Position numbers and translations under genes: made by a program. This document shows positions 50,510-58,625 of a stretch of DNA of 64,000 nucleotides, piece after piece. This DNA comes from Pseudomonadota bacterium (GTDB taxonomy: Bacteria > Bdellovibrionota > Bdellovibrionia > Bdellovibrionales > JACTMU01), in the NCBI GenBank assembly GCA_014584465.1, contig JACTMU010000081.1:1-64000 (forward strand), given 5' to 3'. Every line of letters starts with the position of its first letter. Positions within the stretch are counted from its first letter, which is position 1. The notes beneath the pieces were generated by a model that was given only the letters and a program-made list of their open reading frames with translations, did no database searches and was not told where the DNA came from.

Positions 50510-50644
50510 GGGGCTGTCCGGCAATTCCATTTTTGCCGATTTCTATAAGTTTTCCTTATACCTTCGTTGAGCCTCCTCGAGTTAGCGCCTCTGGCTAGCC
50601 CTTCGTATCAAAATCGATCAAAAAGCGAATTACCGGACAGCCCC
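50510..50644. repeat. MITE-like palindromic element, copy D (135 bp), flanked by TACATA direct repeats
   Basis: ggggctgtccggcaattcc...gaattaccggacagcccc; tacata at 50504-50509 and 50645-50650; 27-bp internal deletion relative to copy A. Confidence 0.92.
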
Positions 50645-50693
50645 TACATAGTGTTAGCTGATTCGATCAAACTCTTTCTCAAATCTCCGAGAA

Positions 50694-51767
50694 TCAAAAA
50701 AACGTTGTGAAGTCAAATCCCAATGATTGAGAGTTCCAAGCAGAACCACCTTGGTTGGATTGAAGATGGGTCACCTTCAATGCGAAGTGAGTCTCCTCTC
50801 GCCTCTCATACTGCAATCTTGCTGATCCATAGTGCCCCCACCCCTCAACGCCTTGATCACGGTCGATCCATCGATTTACATTGAGTCCTACTGATGTGGA
50901 CCACTTTCCGTAGATTGGAGCCGCAAACTCTACGCGAGGTCCAAAGGTCTGAAATTGAGAAGGGGACCAGTAACTGCTTTCCAAATGGCCAAAACCCAGC
51001 TGTTCAAAACCAACTCCCGTCCACAACCAAAGATCCCCTGTGAAGATTCCATAGGCTGCTGAGAGATCGATCTGTTGCATGGAATTTGAATCGGAAAACT
51101 GCCTCATCTTCAATATCGCCTGGGTACGAATTTTTTCAATCCACCTTGCCCCTGCGGTCATCAGAAGGTCCGTCGATTTAAGCTTGTTGATCAAACCACC
51201 CGGAAGCACCATCTCATGATAGAGGAAATCTCGCTTAATCTCTGCACGCACCGAGAGAAGATCTTTCCAGAGATAGAAGAGCTCTGCTGCATAGGTGGGC
51301 TGAACTTCAAAGTCTCTCTCCTTATGATTGAACAACTGATGGGCACCATACCTCCCCTCCAAATACAGTGAAGGGGAGAACTTTCGACCTAACAGCCCCG
51401 TAAGAGCAAATCCGCTAAAGTTCTCACCCACAACTTGACCTGTGTGGTAATCAACTTGATATCCCCAGTCCCACGCAGACCCCATCTCTTCTGGATAGGG
51501 CCAAAGGAGATTGCGACGATGATTTTGTTGACGAACTCGAAAAGAGGTCCGTGCAAAATCGTCGGACGTCCTCTCTGTATCTGTGTCGAAAGTGAGAAGG
51601 CCCAGCTCCTCGCCGCGCAACTGAGAAGGAGCCGAGAGGGAAATGAGGGAAATGAGCAAAAGAGCGCTCAAAATCAACTTCCACTTCCACCACAAAACTG
51701 AGAACCATGTTGCACAAGATTTAAACATCGCAACATTGATTTTCCTAGATCCTCCGCTCGTGATCAA
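50694..51767 (-). CDS. Putative outer-membrane beta-barrel protein
   Basis: Alternating aromatic/polar strand pattern and C-terminal SLGFDFTTFF (terminal Phe); signal-like N-terminus. Confidence 0.6.
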   Translation of the reverse strand: MITSGGSRKINVAMFKSCATWFSVLWWKWKLILSALLLISLISLSAPSQLRGEELGLLTFDTDTERTSDDFARTSFRVRQQNHRRNLLWPYPEEMGSAWDWGYQVDYHTGQVVGENFSGFALTGLLGRKFSPSLYLEGRYGAHQLFNHKERDFEVQPTYAAELFYLWKDLLSVRAEIKRDFLYHEMVLPGGLINKLKSTDLLMTAGARWIEKIRTQAILKMRQFSDSNSMQQIDLSAAYGIFTGDLWLWTGVGFEQLGFGHLESSYWSPSQFQTFGPRVEFAAPIYGKWSTSVGLNVNRWIDRDQGVEGWGHYGSARLQYERREETHFALKVTHLQSNQGGSAWNSQSLGFDFTTFF

Positions 51768-51793
51768 GTAGTTTTAGGTTCTAAGGAGCTCTC

Positions 51794-53308
51794 ATGGGTT
51801 TGAAAAACTTTTTCCTTCTTTCTCTGCTGATCGTGGCATCTCATCTGGGTGTTCTAAGTTGTTCCAAAAAATCCGCTGGTGATGACAAAACTCTTTATGT
51901 TGCTCTCAGTGCGCCACCCAGCACCCTGGATCCTAGGTTTGCCACCGATGCAAATGGCATGAGAATCTCTCACCTTCTCTTTAACTCTTTGGTTCGTCTC
52001 GGCCCTGATCTCAAGATTGTTGGTGACGCGGCATCTTCTTGGGAGTACAAGGATCTTCTCTACACCTTTCATCTGCGTCCGGGCATCTCCTTTTCGAATG
52101 GTTTTCCCCTCACTAAAGAGGATCTCCTTTTCACCTTCAAGCAGTATCAGTCGGAAAGCTCCCCCTTTCGCTCCTCACTTGAACCCATCAAGGAGATCGA
52201 AGTCTCCGACGAGACTGATGACCATCATTTCATCGTCAAACTCAAACTCTCGCAATTTTCCGCAACTCTTCTCACCGATCTGACTCCCGTCAAACTTCTT
52301 TCTCAGAGAGTCTTATCTGAGAAAGCCGATTTTTCCGTCCAGCCCATTGGATCAGGAAGTTTCGTTCTCAAGAGTCAGACAGCCAACGAGATACTTCTCG
52401 AAGCACGAAAGGATCATCCCGTTCTCACACCTAAGATGGAACGAGTCGTCTTTAAGATCATCAAGGATGACAATACAAGGTACCTTAAGGTCCTCAAGGG
52501 GGACATCGACATTGCTCAATCTGAACTTCCTCCATCAAAGATCCCCTCCCTATCCACCAACAGTGACCTCGTGGTCCACAAGAGCCCGGGACTTGCCATG
52601 AGTTACATATTGGTCAATCTCAATGATCCGAAGCTTTCTCAGTTGAAACTTCGACAGGCTCTTGCCCATGCCATTCACCGCGAGGAGATCATTCAATACA
52701 AACTTGAAGGACTTGCAACACCAGCAACCTCGATTCTCACACCAGGAAACCCCTACTTTGACTCAAATCTTAAGAACTTGCCTTTCGATCTTGAAAAAGG
52801 TCGAGAACTCATTCGAAATTTAGGTTTTGAGGGAAGCGAATTCACTTTAAAGACATCAAACTCACAAGACGCTGTAGAAAATGGAAAGATCCTCGTCAAC
52901 CAGTTGGAAAAACTTGGAATCAAGATCAAACTTCAAAGTTATGAATGGGGAACATTCTATGATGATGTCAAGAAGGGACAGTTTCAACTTGCCACCATGA
53001 GATGGGTTGGCGCCACAGATCCCGACATCTATAGGATTGCATTTCACCAATCCGAACTCCCACCAGGAAGAAATCGAGGGAGCTACAAAAATGTGAATTT
53101 GGATCGCCTCCTTGAGGAGGGGCTCAAGATCGACCGCACGACCGAACGCATTCAACACTATTCCAAGGTCCAATCCACCATTATGGACGATCTTCCCATC
53201 ATTCCACTATGGTACAACACTCAAGTTGCCGTTGTTCACCGCCGCGTCAAGAACTACATTCCCCCGATGAATGGTGATTTCTCGCCCTTAGCTCAGGTAT
53301 CCAAATAG
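51794..53308 (+). CDS. ABC transporter peptide-binding lipoprotein (SBP family 5, DppA/OppA-like)
   Basis: Lipobox GVLSCSKK; LYVALSAPPSTLDPRFATDANGMRISHLLFNSLVRLGPDLKIVGDAASSWEYKDLLYTFHLRPGISFSNG. Confidence 0.93.
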   Translation: MGLKNFFLLSLLIVASHLGVLSCSKKSAGDDKTLYVALSAPPSTLDPRFATDANGMRISHLLFNSLVRLGPDLKIVGDAASSWEYKDLLYTFHLRPGISFSNGFPLTKEDLLFTFKQYQSESSPFRSSLEPIKEIEVSDETDDHHFIVKLKLSQFSATLLTDLTPVKLLSQRVLSEKADFSVQPIGSGSFVLKSQTANEILLEARKDHPVLTPKMERVVFKIIKDDNTRYLKVLKGDIDIAQSELPPSKIPSLSTNSDLVVHKSPGLAMSYILVNLNDPKLSQLKLRQALAHAIHREEIIQYKLEGLATPATSILTPGNPYFDSNLKNLPFDLEKGRELIRNLGFEGSEFTLKTSNSQDAVENGKILVNQLEKLGIKIKLQSYEWGTFYDDVKKGQFQLATMRWVGATDPDIYRIAFHQSELPPGRNRGSYKNVNLDRLLEEGLKIDRTTERIQHYSKVQSTIMDDLPIIPLWYNTQVAVVHRRVKNYIPPMNGDFSPLAQVSK

Positions 53309-53331
53309 AAAGTTCCTGCTAATATAGAATC

Positions 53332-54249
53332 ATGAAAAAGCGAGATTGGTTTATTGTGATTTTACCTCTCATTGGGGTGTGGGTTTTGGATCGCCTGACA
53401 AAGCAGTGGGCACTAAGTTTAAGTGGAGTGAAGTTTCACGGCATCTTTGGCCTTACTCTGCACTACAATCCGGGGGCTATACTTGGCCTCTTCTCGGATC
53501 TCCCTCCAGTTCTCCGTGTGGTTTCACTTTCCACTGGAGGCGCATTCTTGCTGCTATCATATGGAATCATTCAGTTTCTCCTACCCATCAAGTCGCTCAC
53601 TCTGCGTACGGGAATGTCCATCATGATCGGTGGCATTCTTGGAAACGTGACCGATCGAATTGTGTGGGGAAAGGTCGTAGATTTTCTACTGATCGGCACA
53701 CGAGAGTTTTCTACACCCGCCTTCAATCTTGCGGATGCCCTTCAGTGGGTCGGCTATGGGATGATTGTATTTGCCTTGATCAAGGAGCGCGAGGTTCTCT
53801 GGCCCTCCTACAATGTTCGACGAACCTATTGGGTCAATCCTCGCTTTCAGTTGAGGTATTGCTTTATATTGATGGGCGCAGCCTTTGGATTCTCCGTGAT
53901 CTCAGCCACCTATGCCTACACATTCCTACGAGTGACCATCATCGACCTCGTCGGTCACAATGAACGCATATTGACACAGTTCGTTGCGCCTTTCTTGATC
54001 ACCGTCGGGGTGATCAGCGCCACGATCACCATCATCATGTTTCTTCTTGGTCGAGTTCTCTCCCACCAGATCGCGGGCCCACTCTATGCATTTGAAAAAT
54101 ACCTCGATGAACTTCTCGAAGGTAAATATCAACCATTTCAACTTCGTTCTCAGGATCAGTTTCAACACCTCACCGAACTTGCCAACCGAATCAAAGATGA
54201 ACTTGAAAAGTGCAAGTGCGAGAAGACTCCCAAAATCAAAAGCTCCTGA
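53332..54249 (+). CDS. lspA: Lipoprotein signal peptidase (SPase II) fused to a C-terminal TM-HAMP-like module
   Basis: LDRLTKQWA, HYNPGAILGLFS, IGGILGNVTDRIVWGKVVDFL, AFNLADALQWVGYGMI (LspA motifs with both catalytic Asp), then two TMs and GRVLSHQIAGPLYAFEKYLDELLEGKYQPFQLRSQDQFQHLTELANRIKDEL (HAMP-like). Confidence 0.88.
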   Translation: MKKRDWFIVILPLIGVWVLDRLTKQWALSLSGVKFHGIFGLTLHYNPGAILGLFSDLPPVLRVVSLSTGGAFLLLSYGIIQFLLPIKSLTLRTGMSIMIGGILGNVTDRIVWGKVVDFLLIGTREFSTPAFNLADALQWVGYGMIVFALIKEREVLWPSYNVRRTYWVNPRFQLRYCFILMGAAFGFSVISATYAYTFLRVTIIDLVGHNERILTQFVAPFLITVGVISATITIIMFLLGRVLSHQIAGPLYAFEKYLDELLEGKYQPFQLRSQDQFQHLTELANRIKDELEKCKCEKTPKIKSS

Positions 54250-54284
54250 CCTCGAACGAAAAGTGCTGAGTCTCACGCCATAAT

Positions 54285-55871
54285 TTAAAGCATGCCGAAT
54301 CGAAAGGCCAAGACCTCGATCCAGAGTTTTTGCAATAGCGTCACTTCTGAACTTTGAAGCGCCTCAATCAACGTGAGACGAATCGTCTCGCTATCCATCT
54401 TGTTCAAATTATACAGACCAACCATCGCCACGATCAGGTTCAAATATTCGCGTTCAAAGTGCTTGATGTTTCGATAGTTTTTAATGTAGGTGGGCAAGTC
54501 GGTAGAATCGATAAAGAGATCACGTCTTTCTCTTGAAACTCGAATCTTCAAAAGAGCAAGTGGAATCGTTATGGGTGGATGAGCCTCTTGAACGAAACTG
54601 TTGACGAGATCAACGCCCGATCGATTGGTGAAGGTCGAGAGCAGTTCGACATAGATCTGGCCTCGTAGAGAGTCCCCCCGATTGAGATCTCTGAGGCGAT
54701 TCATAATTTTGCCAGACCGTTCGATCCACTCATTTCGTTTTGTTTCACTCGGACACCACTTTGGGTCTCCCGATTTTGATGAATTCCAAGGAGATGAGTG
54801 TCGATCACATGAAATCCATTCGATCACGGCCAGACACTTTTTCACCAATGCAGAATAGTGTGCATCGACATCCGAATAGTTAACCCTCTCCAACTCCTGA
54901 TCACAACCTTCAGAGAAGAGGTCTGCGTAGGACTCTAGGTCAAACTTGGGCGTGTGTCCTGCACCCAGAAAGAGCTCTTGATACTCGCCAAACTCCTCGC
55001 GAGTGACCTCTTCAAGGTTCTTCATCACCAAAAGATGATCTGCACTCTTCGGTCTCAGCTTTGATTGAAGAATCGTGATCGAGGTGTCCGCTCCGAAGTC
55101 TGTGATTCCAGCAGCTTCCAAAATCGCCTGAGATGCAGAGAAAAAGGAGGTCGCCTGAACATTGTCCTTTGTGATGGTTTCTGTACCTCGGGTGGTCCTA
55201 TGGAGAAGCCCTACGATTTTGCCATCGACATCGAGAACAGGAGAACCACTGTTACCTGGAAGAACGAAGTGATCGGATAAGACCCAATTGCCACTGGAGC
55301 TGAGCCCCTCTCCCTCAATCCATTTCTTAAGCGCACCAACAGGATGGCCTACAATGTACATCTTCTCCCCAACAAGAGATTGTGCAGAGGCCGAACGAAA
55401 AGTGAGGTGGTAGGGTGAAGTGTAAGTAGATCCAACTTTTCTGTCACCCCCTCCGTTATCAGTAACGTTTTTGATCTGAAAGAGCGCCATATCAAGTTGA
55501 ACATCCACCAAAAGGGGGACTGCAAAGACCAGCTCCGGTTCTTGATATTTTAAGCCAACCTCAAGTCCTCGAGTCAACTCGGCAAAACAACCGGTACGAG
55601 CGCAGTTTTCTGCACCCAGCACATGGTTGTTGGTCATAAGCAAGCCCTGATCATTGACAAAGAAAGCCGTCCCGCTGCTCCCATGAGTGTCTCCGATCTT
55701 CATGATTGCTGCGGAACGAGCCTTGATCTTTTCGGGAGCCGAGTCCATATCCTTCAGACTGGAGTACTCAGGAATATCTTGAACTCGTGTGGTGATCTTT
55801 TCAACCTCTTTGGTTTGACAACCCAAAATCGTTAAAAGCACACAAAATTGGAACATTTCTCTGAACGACAT
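54285..55871 (-). CDS. Trypsin-like (V8/HtrA-type) serine protease, predicted lipoprotein
   Basis: Lipobox LTILGCQ; GSSGTAFFVNDQGLLMTNNHVLGAENC (His), VQLDMALFQIKN (Asp), HFVLPGNSGSPVLDVDGKIVGLLH (Ser). Confidence 0.88.
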   Translation of the reverse strand: MSFREMFQFCVLLTILGCQTKEVEKITTRVQDIPEYSSLKDMDSAPEKIKARSAAIMKIGDTHGSSGTAFFVNDQGLLMTNNHVLGAENCARTGCFAELTRGLEVGLKYQEPELVFAVPLLVDVQLDMALFQIKNVTDNGGGDRKVGSTYTSPYHLTFRSASAQSLVGEKMYIVGHPVGALKKWIEGEGLSSSGNWVLSDHFVLPGNSGSPVLDVDGKIVGLLHRTTRGTETITKDNVQATSFFSASQAILEAAGITDFGADTSITILQSKLRPKSADHLLVMKNLEEVTREEFGEYQELFLGAGHTPKFDLESYADLFSEGCDQELERVNYSDVDAHYSALVKKCLAVIEWISCDRHSSPWNSSKSGDPKWCPSETKRNEWIERSGKIMNRLRDLNRGDSLRGQIYVELLSTFTNRSGVDLVNSFVQEAHPPITIPLALLKIRVSRERRDLFIDSTDLPTYIKNYRNIKHFEREYLNLIVAMVGLYNLNKMDSETIRLTLIEALQSSEVTLLQKLWIEVLAFRFGML

Positions 55872-55931
55872 ATCTCCCCCTCAAAGAGTCTCGGATTTTC
55901 AGACGCTCAAGCAGCGTCCTAAGCAAAACAT

Positions 55932-56072
55932 ACAGTCCGTCTCGAAAATTCTGCGACACCTATTACAGAGGGTTACCTTGCCAGATAAAACAGAGATCCA
56001 CAGAGGAGACCTTTGTTCCATCTGATCGGAAAGACCAAACAAGTTGTATCGCAGAATTTTCGAAACAGACTG
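55932..56072. repeat. Inverted repeat of about 141 bp with about 24-bp arms
   Basis: acagtccgtctcgaaaattctgcga (55932-55956) vs reverse complement of tcgcagaattttcgaaacagactgg (56049-56073): two mismatches over the arm core. Confidence 0.8.
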
Positions 56073-56144
56073 GAGGCCTCACCGGAGAAAACCTCTACCA
56101 CGAACCGTTCGCCAGGACGATCAAAAAATCAGACTCTGAAGAAA

Positions 56145-56939
56145 TTACTCGTTTTCAACCCAGTTTCGAAGCGAGGTGATCTGATCATAATCGGTCACAT
56201 CCGTCTTGAGTGGGACCACCGAGATGTAGCCATCATCAACGTGAAGACAATCGCTCCCAGGGATCTTATCGAAATCCTTATACGCTCCGCCTATCCAGTA
56301 GTATCTTTTGTTGCGTGGATCAACACACTCAACAATCTCTTTGTCATAGTGCCGCATACCAATGTGGCCCACGCGAACCCCATTGATCTTCTCATTTGGA
56401 AGATTGGGCACATTGACATTGATGAGTTCTGCTCTCCCCTTTTGACCCCTCTTAAGCACCTCAGGTAAGAACTTCGTCATAAAAGAGGTGGCAGTTCCCC
56501 AGTGGGGAGGTTCACGATGATCATCATCACTGACCTCACCCTCAATATTTCGAGGTCGAAAAATACAGAGACTCACAGCGATGCTCGTAATTCCAAAGAG
56601 GAAACCCTCACGAGCTGCCGCCACGGTCCCTGAATAAAAGGTATCCGTAGCTAAATTGGCACCTCGATTGATTCCAGAGACGATCAGATCGGGAGGCTCT
56701 TTCATGATGTGCTGAGCCCCTATGTAGATGCAATCAGCAGGAGTCCCTGTTACTGCAAAATAACGGGGTCGAGTCTCGTAGATGCGAAGTGGTTTATGCA
56801 ATGTCAAACAGTGCCCTGCTGTGGAGCGCTCACGGTGAGGAGCCACAACCGTCACCTCTGCAATCGACTCTAGGGCCTTTGCCAGCTCAAGGATGCCGTG
56901 AGCATGGATTCCATCATCATTGGAAATTAAAATTCTCAT
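56145..56939 (-). CDS. surE: 5'-nucleotidase SurE
   Basis: MRILISNDDGIHAHGILELAKAL, VVAPHRERSTAGHCLTLHKPLRI, AVTGTPADCIYIG, LIVSGINRGANLATDTFYSGTVAAAREG. Confidence 0.96.
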   Translation of the reverse strand: MRILISNDDGIHAHGILELAKALESIAEVTVVAPHRERSTAGHCLTLHKPLRIYETRPRYFAVTGTPADCIYIGAQHIMKEPPDLIVSGINRGANLATDTFYSGTVAAAREGFLFGITSIAVSLCIFRPRNIEGEVSDDDHREPPHWGTATSFMTKFLPEVLKRGQKGRAELINVNVPNLPNEKINGVRVGHIGMRHYDKEIVECVDPRNKRYYWIGGAYKDFDKIPGSDCLHVDDGYISVVPLKTDVTDYDQITSLRNWVENE

Positions 56940-56981
56940 CGAAAAAACTCACCGTGTAAAATATTCAATCCAAGTTTCTTA

Positions 56982-57725
56982 TCATCTCTTTGCAATCGCA
57001 ACAAGTTCCAAATCGAATATTAAAGTCTCATTGGGGCCCACGGTTGGAGGCACCCCTTTTTCGCCATAGCCAAGGTGTGGAGGTATGTAGAGCTTCCAAC
57101 GCGCTCCCTCCTTCATCTGCATGAGGGCTTCAGCAAGCCCTGGAATGACTGCATTGAGGGGAAGTGTTGCTGATGAACCCCGCTTAAAGGAGCTATCAAA
57201 CTCCTGACCGTTCAAAAGAAACCCGCGATAGTTGACCACAACTCTCTCATCCAAAGTTGGTGCCAGACCCTCACCTGCTTTGATCACTTCATACTGAAGA
57301 CCACTTGGAAGAACCGTAACTCCCTGCTTGGTCTTATTGGTGGCAAGGAACTTCTCACTCTCCTCCTTGTTCTTTGCACCCAGCTTCTCCCAATTCTCCT
57401 TTTCTTCTTTGGCCCGCTCCTGACCAATCTTAGCCATATCCTGTTGGATCTCGGCCATAAGGTTCTTCTGATCCTCCTCACTCAGCCGACTCTTTACACC
57501 CTCGCGCTCATCTCTAAAACCCAGAAGGAAAGCCTCGGTTTCTATGGGAAGTCCTTGTGCCTTCAAATTCGTACTGACCTGCATGCCAAGCGAATAACTC
57601 TTCTTGAGCTTTGCGTCCGTCAAAGCCACTGGACTTGCAGACTTCTGACACCCCCATACGCAGATCAAGCAAAGAAGCAAAACAGTTCCATACAGCGTTG
57701 TTTGTTGATCATAAATTCGTTTCAC
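56982..57725 (-). CDS. FKBP-type peptidyl-prolyl isomerase (FkpA/Mip-like), predicted lipoprotein
   Basis: Lipobox VWGCQKS; DERVVVNYRGFLLNGQEFDSSFKRGSSATLPLNAVIPGLAEALMQMKEGARWKLYIPPHLGYGEKG. Confidence 0.94.
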   Translation of the reverse strand: MKRIYDQQTTLYGTVLLLCLICVWGCQKSASPVALTDAKLKKSYSLGMQVSTNLKAQGLPIETEAFLLGFRDEREGVKSRLSEEDQKNLMAEIQQDMAKIGQERAKEEKENWEKLGAKNKEESEKFLATNKTKQGVTVLPSGLQYEVIKAGEGLAPTLDERVVVNYRGFLLNGQEFDSSFKRGSSATLPLNAVIPGLAEALMQMKEGARWKLYIPPHLGYGEKGVPPTVGPNETLIFDLELVAIAKR

Positions 57726-57891
57726 TCCATATCCCCCTCTTTTTTCTGTACCCAGATCCGGGCTTTAAGTTAAGGATATGCAAGAAATGGAGTCTGCAGA
57801 ACTCTTTTGAATTCAACTAAAATAAATGGTTGGAGTTTCTGGCCTTAAGGCTTGAGAGATTCTCTTCAAAAATGAAATCATCGAAGATCAC

Positions 57892-58530
57892 CTATTCAAC
57901 GTACCACAGACTCAGGAGTGAATCAGGCCCGGCAAACTTCGGCTCAACAAGAGCGCGAAATACAGATTGGGTGCGAATCTTCTCCCGAAATATGGAATCT
58001 TGGTGGAGTGACTTTTCTTCAAGTGGTACGATTGGCAAACCAGAGATGATGTGGGATAGATCCTTCCACAGGTAACCTCTACGCTCATGTTTGAGTGCAA
58101 ACCCAGAAATCCAAAAGAGGCCAACCATCAGACGGCCTTGGCTGATCTCTGCCTCAATGGAAGAGACGGAACGAAAATTATTCGAGGTCACCAAACAAGG
58201 CGTCTCCTCAAAACGACCCAAGAGATCATAGGTGATGAAGTACCGCAGCTCATTGAGATTCAAATAGGCGTCTTTCAATATCACCGATTTGTGAATAAAG
58301 ACGTACTTTGAGGAGAAACCAAAGGGCTCGATCTTCAGACCGAAGTGAGCAATGACCAGATCCTTATCCTTATGGACAACAAAGAGTGAGTCCTTTTCGT
58401 GGGCCAGCTTCCACGGACTTCGCGACGTCGAGGTGGCACCCGCGCAAAGAAGTCTCTCTCCTTCGTTTCGAGTCAAAGAGAGATAAAACTTGCGCCTTAC
58501 GTAGTCATATCGATCGATCTCGAATCTCAT
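57892..58530 (-). CDS. Hypothetical protein
   Basis: Likely ATG at 58530 (MRFEIDRYDYVRRKF). The longer GTG start at 58593 lies inside the terminator hairpin of the upstream gene. Confidence 0.6.
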   Translation of the reverse strand: MRFEIDRYDYVRRKFYLSLTRNEGERLLCAGATSTSRSPWKLAHEKDSLFVVHKDKDLVIAHFGLKIEPFGFSSKYVFIHKSVILKDAYLNLNELRYFITYDLLGRFEETPCLVTSNNFRSVSSIEAEISQGRLMVGLFWISGFALKHERRGYLWKDLSHIISGLPIVPLEEKSLHQDSIFREKIRTQSVFRALVEPKFAGPDSLLSLWYVE

Positions 58531-58566
58531 GACCTCTTTTAGATTGTATTGAATGGAGCTGGCAAG

Positions 58567-58600
58567 AAAAAGGGCACAGGAGATCTCCTGCACCCTTTTT
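58567..58600 (-). terminator. Rho-independent (potentially bidirectional) terminator
   Basis: AAAAAGGGcaCAGGAGATCTCCTGcaCCCTTTTT near-palindrome; on the minus strand GGGTGCAGGAGATCTCCTGTGCCCTTTTT. Confidence 0.85.
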
Positions 58601-58625
58601 GTTGGCTCTCAATGGGCAGTTCTAT

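Noticed and set aside
26426-50644. Full insertion sequences with transposase
   Set aside because: The TIR-bearing elements are only about 135-150 bp and encode nothing; no transposase ORF is recognisable in the window.
53346-53963. 205-aa plus ORF overlapping lspA
   Set aside because: Alternate frame of a gene with clear LspA catalytic motifs.
58531-58593. N-terminal extension (MQEISCALFLASSIQYNLKEV) of ORF 57892-58593
   Set aside because: GTG start lies inside a strong terminator hairpin (58567-58600); ATG at 58530 is preferred.
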